A stretch of DNA of 36,762 nt from contig JASLFS010000019.1 of NCBI GenBank assembly GCA_030150505.1, positions 1 through 36,762 on the forward strand, read 5' to 3'. This document shows positions 32,021 to 36,762 of the stretch, one piece after another; within the stretch, counting starts at the first letter, position 1; every line of letters starts with the position of its first letter. The translations under genes and the position numbers were made by a program. This stretch comes from Vitreoscilla sp. GTDB lineage: Bacteria > Pseudomonadota > Gammaproteobacteria > Burkholderiales > Neisseriaceae. The notes under the pieces are model-generated. The model saw only the letters and a program-made list of their open reading frames with translations. It had not been told where the DNA came from and did not search any database.

Positions 32021-32103
32021 TGCTTTTCTCTAATTCTACCTATCCAAATGATAATAACTTATATTTGACAAACATGGATAGAAAGGTTTAATGTTTGCCC
32101 ACG

Positions 32104-32237
32104 TCTTCAGGGCGGGGTGAAACTCCCCACCGGCGGTAATTTCAAATATTGAAAAAGCCCGCGAGCGCTTGTCACTGACAAGGTCAGCAGATTTGGTGTA
32201 AATCCAAAGCCGACGGTATAGTCCGGATGAGAGAAGA
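32104..32237 (+). promoter_or_regulatory. FMN riboswitch (RFN element)
   Basis: The conserved RFN core is clear: TCTTCAGGGCGGGGTGAAAC at the 5' side, CTCCCCACCGGCGGTAAT, AGCCCGCGAGC, GTCAGCAGATTTGGTG, and the 3' side CCAAAGCCGACGGTATAGTC with CGGATGAGAGAAGA. The variable arm is the short TTCAAATATTGAA hairpin. FMN binding lowers expression of downstream riboflavin genes; here the only target is ribB, about 100 bases downstream. Confidence 0.95.
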
Positions 32238-32241
32238 TGAA

Positions 32242-32277
32242 ACTCAATATAGCTAATGCTTTTTTAGCTAATTGAGT
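32242..32277 (+). terminator. Possible expression-platform hairpin of the FMN riboswitch
   Basis: ACTCAAT..AGCTAA pairs with TTAGCT..ATTGAGT around a 7-base loop, with an internal bulge. The T tract after it is poor (AATTTTGTATT), so it is uncertain whether it is a terminator or part of a translational switch. Confidence 0.45.
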
Positions 32278-32339
32278 AATTTTGTATTGTCTAAATTGCC
32301 CTGAAACGTTTTTCGTTAATATTCGAGGAGCGTTTTTTT

Positions 32340-33011
32340 ATGTTATCTACAGCAACAAATTCATTGATTAATCAATTACATCCACAACCTACTATCAGTG
32401 TTGACCAAAAAGTTCAACACGCCTTAGAAGCTATTCGCCAAGGCAAACCCATCATCTTATTAGATGACTATGATAGAGAAAATGAAGCCGATCTAATTAT
32501 AGCAGCTAGCACCATGACGGTAGAAACCATGGCAATGTTTATCAGGGAATGTAGCGGCATTGTTTGCCTCTGCCTACCCAAAAGCCATGCTAGCAAGCTT
32601 GGTTTACAGCCAATGGTTAAAAATAATCAAAGTCCTTATGGCACGGCCTTCACTGTTTCAATTGAAGCAAAGCAAGGAGTAACTACTGGCGTATCTGCAC
32701 AAGATAGACTGACCACCATTCAAGCAGCAGCTCGTTTAAATTCAACAGAGCAAGATATTATCAGCCCTGGACATATCTTCCCTTTAATTGCAGCTGAAAA
32801 TGGCGTATTAAGTCGTCGGGGGCATACTGAGGGTTCTGTTGATTTAGCCCGCTTAGCAGGTTTACCACCATTTGGCGTTCTATGTGAACTAACCAATCCA
32901 GATGGAAGCATGAGCCGCGGACAAGAAGTCATTGATTTCGCATCAAAATATAATTTACCAATGCTTAGCATTGACGAGCTAGTCAGCTACCGCATTAATC
33001 ATCACCAATAA
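32340..33011 (+). CDS. ribB: 3,4-dihydroxy-2-butanone 4-phosphate synthase
   Basis: RibB converts ribulose 5-phosphate to the four-carbon precursor of riboflavin. The 223-residue protein (E. coli 217) has the active-site loop DDYDRENEADL (42-52), ECSGIVCLCLP, the TAFTVSIEAKQGVTTGVSA region, and SPGHIFPLIA and RRGHTEGSVDLA with catalytic His and Glu residues. It is a stand-alone RibB, not fused to a RibA domain. GAGGAG lies 9 bases before the ATG. It is controlled by the FMN riboswitch upstream and closed by a terminator. Confidence 0.96.
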   Translation: MLSTATNSLINQLHPQPTISVDQKVQHALEAIRQGKPIILLDDYDRENEADLIIAASTMTVETMAMFIRECSGIVCLCLPKSHASKLGLQPMVKNNQSPYGTAFTVSIEAKQGVTTGVSAQDRLTTIQAAARLNSTEQDIISPGHIFPLIAAENGVLSRRGHTEGSVDLARLAGLPPFGVLCELTNPDGSMSRGQEVIDFASKYNLPMLSIDELVSYRINHHQ

Positions 33012-33026
33012 CTCAGGCTTATCTAT

Positions 33027-33058
33027 AAAACGCCAATATTAAAATTATTGGCGTTTTT
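33027..33058 (+). terminator. Terminator of ribB
   Basis: AAAACGCCAAT / ATTGGCGTTTT (33027-33037 and 33047-33057) with a 9-base loop; the T tract is part of the right arm. Confidence 0.85.
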
Positions 33059-33337
33059 ATGCTTAATCGTCCCAAATATAACATCCATTTATTATCAGCT
33101 TCTTTAAAAAAAGTAACTAACAAACAACAAGACCTTCTTTCTAAAATCAGTGTCTATTTAATATAAATCATTTCAAAGTAATATTACTTACCACTTACTG
33201 GAATATAAATTACATTGTCATTCGATTAATTGAATAAACTAACTTATAATTACCTTGTTTTCATCATATAAAACACTCTATGCAAAATTTTCCACCTGGA
33301 TAATCAATTACTATTTAAACTTTAAAGGATTCTTATT
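33059..33337. other. AT-rich intergenic region before the PotF-like gene
   Basis: About 280 bases without a plausible ORF on either strand. I see no clear promoter; the only strong signal is AAAGGA at 33324-33329, the ribosome site of the next gene. Confidence 0.5.
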
Positions 33338-34549
33338 TTGAAAGTAAAACTACTAGCTTTACTTGGCTTATCTTTTTTAAATTTGAATGCCTGTACTGAA
33401 CAAGCATCAACATCTAAAACAACAGAAACTACAGCCAGCCAAGAAACCGCATCAGAACCCATCAAAAACAATAGTCCTTATGCACCAACACCATCACTAA
33501 AAATATACAATTGGTCAGATTACATTGATCCACAGACATTAGAGTCATTTGGTAAACGTTATAATGTTAAAGTTACTTTAGATCTTTATGATAGTGATGA
33601 AACATTAGAATCCAAAGTACTAACAGGCCATTCTGGTTACGACTTAGTATTACCATCTAACACGTTCGTTGGCAGACAAATTCAGGCAGGCGCTTATCAA
33701 GAACTTGATAAAAACCTCATTAGAAATTATTCACTCATCCATCCGAAGCTATTATCTTTAATGGAAAGTGTCGACCCAGGCAATAAATATGCCGTACCTT
33801 ACGTTTGGGGAACCAATACATTTGCAATCAATGAAACAAAAGTAAAACAAGCATTAGGTGATATGCCGATGCCTGAAAAAGACTGGGATTTGGTTTTTAA
33901 TCCAGAATATACTAAAAAATTATCTCAATGTGGCATTAGCTACTTAGATAGTGCTGCGGAAATGTACCCTATTGTACTCAAATATCTTAACTTAGATACC
34001 AATAGTGAAAGCACAGAAGATATTCAAGCAGCAACTGAATTACTCATGAAAAATCGTCCTTACATTAAACGCTTTACTTCTTCAGGATTCATGGACAGTT
34101 TAGCTCGTGGTGATGTATGTGTTGCCGTTGGCTGGGGAGGAAATTTAAATATAGCAAAAGAACGAGCAGAACAAGCTGGTTCAACAGATATTATTAAAGT
34201 CATGACACCCAAAGAAGGTGTTGGTATTTGGGTTGATTCTTTTACCATCCCAGTTGATGCAGCCAATGTATTTAATGCTCACCGCTTTATCGATCACTCT
34301 TTAGATCCCAATATAGCGGCTAAAAATGGCAATTTCACCAGCTTCGCACCGGCAAGCTCTCCTGCACGCAACCTAATGGAGCAAAAATTCGCCAACGATC
34401 CTGTTGTTTTTCCTTCTGATGAAGATTTAGAAAAGAGTTTCATTATGGTACCAATTCAGCCAATCATCTTGAAATCAATGAATCGACAATGGCAAGAAAT
34501 TAAAACAAATAAACAGTCTAATAAGCAATCAAAAGAAAAGAAATCATAA
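33338..34549 (+). CDS. PotF/PotD-like polyamine-binding lipoprotein, TTG start
   Basis: The 403-residue product has a lipoprotein signal (MKVKLLALLGLSFLNLNAC, lipobox LNAC, lipidated C19), then a T/S/E-rich linker, and a type 2 periplasmic-binding domain. That domain starts LKIYNWSDYIDPQTLESF and resembles PotF (putrescine-binding). The polyamine-pocket residues are mostly kept: W and D in YNWSDYI, W in VGWGG, and D in GIWVDSF; the PotF aspartate after the GWxG motif appears as Asn (GWGGN). The start is TTG at 33338 with AAAGGA 8 bases upstream; no ATG exists before the signal peptide. No ABC transporter genes adjoin it, so it is an orphan component. The C-terminus is K/S/N-rich. Confidence 0.85.
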   Translation: MKVKLLALLGLSFLNLNACTEQASTSKTTETTASQETASEPIKNNSPYAPTPSLKIYNWSDYIDPQTLESFGKRYNVKVTLDLYDSDETLESKVLTGHSGYDLVLPSNTFVGRQIQAGAYQELDKNLIRNYSLIHPKLLSLMESVDPGNKYAVPYVWGTNTFAINETKVKQALGDMPMPEKDWDLVFNPEYTKKLSQCGISYLDSAAEMYPIVLKYLNLDTNSESTEDIQAATELLMKNRPYIKRFTSSGFMDSLARGDVCVAVGWGGNLNIAKERAEQAGSTDIIKVMTPKEGVGIWVDSFTIPVDAANVFNAHRFIDHSLDPNIAAKNGNFTSFAPASSPARNLMEQKFANDPVVFPSDEDLEKSFIMVPIQPIILKSMNRQWQEIKTNKQSNKQSKEKKS

Positions 34550-34556
34550 TCTCAAT

Positions 34557-34592
34557 AAAAAAGCTGCTAATGAAACCATAGCAGCTTTTTTT
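34557..34592. terminator. Bidirectional terminator between the PotF-like and Sel1 genes
   Basis: AAAAAAGCTGCTA / TAGCAGCTTTTTT (34557-34569 and 34579-34591), a 13-bp stem with a 9-base loop. Confidence 0.88.
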
Positions 34593-34600
34593 AACCATTA

Positions 34601-35458
34601 TTACAATAATCTAATTTTATCTTGATACCAACGAACTTTTTTTCTATTTCCAAGATTACTATCTAAGCCTTGATAGTAACTTAATAAATATTGACAAGAC
34701 GATACCAATCCTAATCCACAAGCTTTATCCAAATACTCAATCGCTACTGATTGCTCATCAGAAACAGCAATGTTCTTTTCTTGGTTCACTTTCTTATAAC
34801 AATTTTCATCATGACAAGTTGATGCAGTAACCAGATTACTTGCCGATGATATATCAGCTACGGCATCACTCTTCCAAAGAACACGCCCTAAATAATCACA
34901 GCTATTAACCTCACCTGCAGAACAAGATTTTTTCAGGGTAGAAACAGCCTTCGTTCTTGCTTCTTCATTCCCTGTCGCCAATTGTAACTTTGCAGAACTT
35001 AGACAACCATCACTTAAACTCGATAACTCACAAGCTTGTTGTAAATATAAGCTAGCTTGGTCAATATCTTTTTTTGCACTTGAGCCTTCCGAAAACATTT
35101 CCCCCAAAGAATAACAAGCAGTTTCTTCTTTAAAAATGCATCCTTGTTGATAGTAATGCTCTGCATGCTGAATATTCTGTTCAACTCCTTCACCATATTG
35201 ATACAAAACCCCTAATGCACTACAAGCACTACCACTGCCTGCATCACAAGCGATCTCATAATAGTAAACTGATTGATCTTGCATATTGTCATCCATACCC
35301 AATACCCAAGCAACCTGTTCACAAGCAACAACTTCTCCTGATTGGCAATCAGCTATATTCTTTTGTAATTGATTATTAGATGTTTCTTCAGCATATATAT
35401 TACTTATAAAACACAATATTAAACTTAACCCCATCAATTTTAATATTTTATTCAACAC
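34601..35458 (-). CDS. Secreted Sel1-repeat protein with paired cysteines (Hcp-like)
   Basis: A 285-residue protein with a signal peptide (about 1-23, cleavage after IYA). The mature part is a row of Sel1-like helix pairs, and five of these have a Cys-x7-Cys pair (for example ACDAGSGSAC, SCSAGEVNSC, ACGLGLVSSC), with one x8 and one shorter pair. This disulfide-stitched solenoid is the pattern of Helicobacter cysteine-rich proteins. A periplasmic binding or scaffold role is likely, but the partner is unknown. The start is GTG at 35458 with AAGGA 5 bases upstream; the adjacent ATG at 35460 is out of frame. The small lipoprotein gene lies 31 bases upstream. Confidence 0.8.
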   Translation of the reverse strand: MLNKILKLMGLSLILCFISNIYAEETSNNQLQKNIADCQSGEVVACEQVAWVLGMDDNMQDQSVYYYEIACDAGSGSACSALGVLYQYGEGVEQNIQHAEHYYQQGCIFKEETACYSLGEMFSEGSSAKKDIDQASLYLQQACELSSLSDGCLSSAKLQLATGNEEARTKAVSTLKKSCSAGEVNSCDYLGRVLWKSDAVADISSASNLVTASTCHDENCYKKVNQEKNIAVSDEQSVAIEYLDKACGLGLVSSCQYLLSYYQGLDSNLGNRKKVRWYQDKIRLL

Positions 35459-35489
35459 ATCTATCCTTTTTAATTAAGCTTTTCAAAGC

Positions 35490-35684
35490 TTATTCTTTCA
35501 ACGTTTTTTCAGCTTCATCAAAGCGATTACTATTCAAATCAACACTTTTCTGAATGCTTTCCTCCATTTTTTCTTTTTGCTTAATAGGCTGCTCAATCGC
35601 CTCAGCTACTTTTTCTTTTCCCCCACAAGCATTTAAAACAGTAAGAAATAAACCAATTATTAATACCCGTTTTAATCGTGTCAT
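35490..35684 (-). CDS. Small lipoprotein, 64 residues, function unknown
   Basis: The product starts MTRLKRVLIIGLFLTVLNAC, a short lipoprotein signal with lipobox LNAC and C20 as the lipidated residue. The remaining 44 residues are polar and K/E/Q-rich, probably a single helix without cysteines. GAGGGAAA precedes the ATG by about 8 bases. It is 31 bases upstream of the Sel1 gene on the same strand and is probably in the same transcript. No family recognised. Confidence 0.72.
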   Translation of the reverse strand: MTRLKRVLIIGLFLTVLNACGGKEKVAEAIEQPIKQKEKMEESIQKSVDLNSNRFDEAEKTLKE

Positions 35685-35845
35685 TGCTATTTCCCTCTTT
35701 ACTTATTCCATACAAATACCGTTTAAACAAAAATATAACCAAATAACAGTTAATAAATTAACTAACCAGATAATTCAGTTAATATGATGACACTGCATTC
35801 CCTCAGTGATTGTTATAAACAGAATACTTATACCAATCAATTTAA

Positions 35846-35871
35846 AGGGTGATTAAGAAATTAATCACCCT
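35846..35871. terminator. Hairpin with T tract, probable terminator downstream of the DUF6985-like gene
   Basis: AGGGTGATTAA / TTAATCACCCT is an 11-bp perfect stem with a GAAA-type loop. It follows the minus-strand gene at 35883. The better T tract (GTTTTTCTT) is on the plus-strand side, so direction is uncertain. Confidence 0.6.
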
Positions 35872-35882
35872 GTTTTTCTTAA

Positions 35883-36323
35883 TCAGATATCAGTACATCC
35901 TATACCATCAATATCTACCAACTCACCATTAACAAACAACACTTCTAATCCATGCTCTTCATCAATAGAATAAGCGATTACAAATCGTAAAGCATTATTT
36001 CCACTTACCCGTAAATGCAATAAATTCTTTAATGTTTCATTGTGTTCATCAATAGAATTAATATCTAACGTTTGATGGGTATAGAACTTTAAAAATCGTG
36101 CCCACGCGATACTTTGTAACTGAGAAATATAAACTTCACTATTCTCTAAAAAATCGACATAACAACTCTTCAAAGTATCTAATTCTGCCGGAGATAAACT
36201 ATCTTCTTCATCATCTCCTAACCAAACACTCACCTTCTGATTAAAAGATGCAGACTCAAATTGAATATCAGAACGAAAACCCAAAGGCTCTACTACAACC
36301 TCACCCCAATAATCATGATTCAT
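35883..36323 (-). CDS. DUF6985-like hypothetical protein
   Basis: A 146-residue acidic soluble protein. The arrangement resembles DUF6985: an N-terminal WGEVVVEPLGFRSDIQF strand region, a central helix-rich part (SPAELDTLKSCYVDFLEN) and the end segment DEEHGLEVLFVNGELVDIDGIG, which is the clearest match. This is from memory of the family pattern and is not certain. Members have unknown function and are frequent in accessory loci. AGG lies about 6 bases before the ATG at 36323. Confidence 0.55.
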   Translation of the reverse strand: MNHDYWGEVVVEPLGFRSDIQFESASFNQKVSVWLGDDEEDSLSPAELDTLKSCYVDFLENSEVYISQLQSIAWARFLKFYTHQTLDINSIDEHNETLKNLLHLRVSGNNALRFVIAYSIDEEHGLEVLFVNGELVDIDGIGCTDI

Positions 36324-36691
36324 ACGTTGCCTATACTAAATATAAAATTTTGTTGTTATGCAATTCTACTATTGATACAGAAAAATTTAAATGATTCAGC
36401 TATCACCTCTTTGAATTCACCCTTCTTACCTAAACCCAATATTGATATTGGCAAGAACCTACACCCTAATTTCCGAACCAGATGCTAAATAATTCTTTGC
36501 ATTATTAAATCATACTCAATCAGCTAGGCTCTAGTTTTACCCGTTGTTGAGTATTAATCATAACTCTTCAAACCATTTCTACTATTTTCACATTCTCATT
36601 CTTGTTGATTAGCCTATCTGACTGAGTGTTTATAGGTACCAGTCATGGCAATGTTAGGTGTTGTTTTGATTGTTTTGGTTATTTCAAACGT
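36324..36691. other. Gene-free region downstream of the rRNA operon
   Basis: About 370 bases show no credible ORF with a ribosome site on either strand. The only structure noticed is a spaced inverted repeat ATACTCAA (36512-36519) / TTGAGTAT (36547-36554). Confidence 0.45.
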
Positions 36692-36721
36692 AAAAAAGCC
36701 CCTAGCAATAGCTAGGGGCTT
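36692..36721 (-). terminator. Terminator of the rRNA operon
   Basis: AAGCCCCTAGC / GCTAGGGGCTT (36696-36706 and 36711-36721) with a 4-base loop. On the minus strand the stem is followed by a T tract, directly after the 5S rRNA 3' end. Confidence 0.92.
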
Positions 36722-36729
36722 AGTATAAG

Positions 36730-36762
36730 GCGTTTGGCAGTGACCTACTTTCACATGGGAAT
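36730..36762 (-). rRNA. 5S ribosomal RNA, 3' end only
   Basis: The minus strand reads ATTCCCATGTGAAAGTAGG followed by TCACTGCCAAACGC, the conserved 3' end of bacterial 5S rRNA (GTGAAAGTAGG..ACTGCC). The rest lies beyond the right edge. The 3' end is approximate, a few bases either way. Confidence 0.9.

Noticed and set aside
36261..36488. 75-residue plus-strand ORF at the right end
   Set aside because: No ribosome site, overlaps the DUF6985-like gene antisense, and composition looks random.

Overview
The window is an AT-rich stretch of a Gram-negative chromosome, most likely from a member of the Neisseriaceae (Betaproteobacteria). The evidence is protein content (MisR/MisS-type two-component pair, RuvB and AlaS of betaproteobacterial type, exported PotF-like lipoprotein, Tat-exported AmiC) and three exact copies of the 12-mer AGGCTGCCTGAA. 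That 12-mer is the DNA uptake sequence dialect described for Simonsiella (AG-simDUS): two copies form an inverted pair in a terminator and one lies inside queG. A Simonsiella-like relative is therefore likely, but the genus cannot be fixed from the sequence alone.

Layout. 1-1.3 kb: end of a tRNA-Val gene, tRNA-Asp, yaaA and tRNA-Ser. 1.4-3.0 kb: a DUF456 membrane protein, a cytochrome b561-type membrane protein and an unlisted 39-residue small ORF with its own signals. 3.2-6.0 kb: gabT-gabD for GABA catabolism. 6.3-9.6 kb: ruvB, then a CpxR/CpxA-like (MisR/MisS) system with a CpxR-type box upstream. 9.7-15.1 kb (minus strand): yceD-rpmF, then plsX-fabH-(CDP-alcohol phosphotransferase)-fabD-fabG. 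This is the classical phospholipid/fatty-acid cluster, interrupted by a membrane enzyme and without acpP. 15.2-20.2 kb: yceF (maf) and an RsmI-like methyltransferase, amiC and tsaE on the minus strand, then queG-murI.

20.2-24.0 kb: feoA-feoB and a tiny FeoB-associated Cys-rich membrane protein behind a Fur box and an FNR-like box, followed by a DUF924 protein and a phospholipase-D-like protein with a C-terminal DNA-binding-like domain. 24-28.7 kb: lplA and rlmD (minus), a universal stress protein, a hotdog thioesterase and xerC. 28.7-32 kb: alaS and a WG-repeat-like protein. 32-34.6 kb: an FMN riboswitch with ribB, then an orphan PotF-like polyamine-binding lipoprotein. 34.6-36.7 kb is the most accessory part: a Sel1-repeat secreted protein with paired cysteines, a small lipoprotein and a DUF6985-like protein. 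The right edge holds the 3' end of a 5S rRNA gene and its terminator, so an rRNA operon reads in from the right on the minus strand.

Most of the window is ordinary core chromosome; I see no CRISPR array, insertion sequence, prophage or obvious large defence island. The less ordinary points are these: the yceD/maf divergent promoter whose -10 boxes overlap and which would make yceD almost leaderless; the CDP-alcohol phosphotransferase with a substituted catalytic motif; the DUS-built terminators in two sequence variants; the dual Fur/FNR-like control region of feo; a palindrome in the alaS leader; the 39-residue small protein; and the PLD/winged-helix-like fusion protein.
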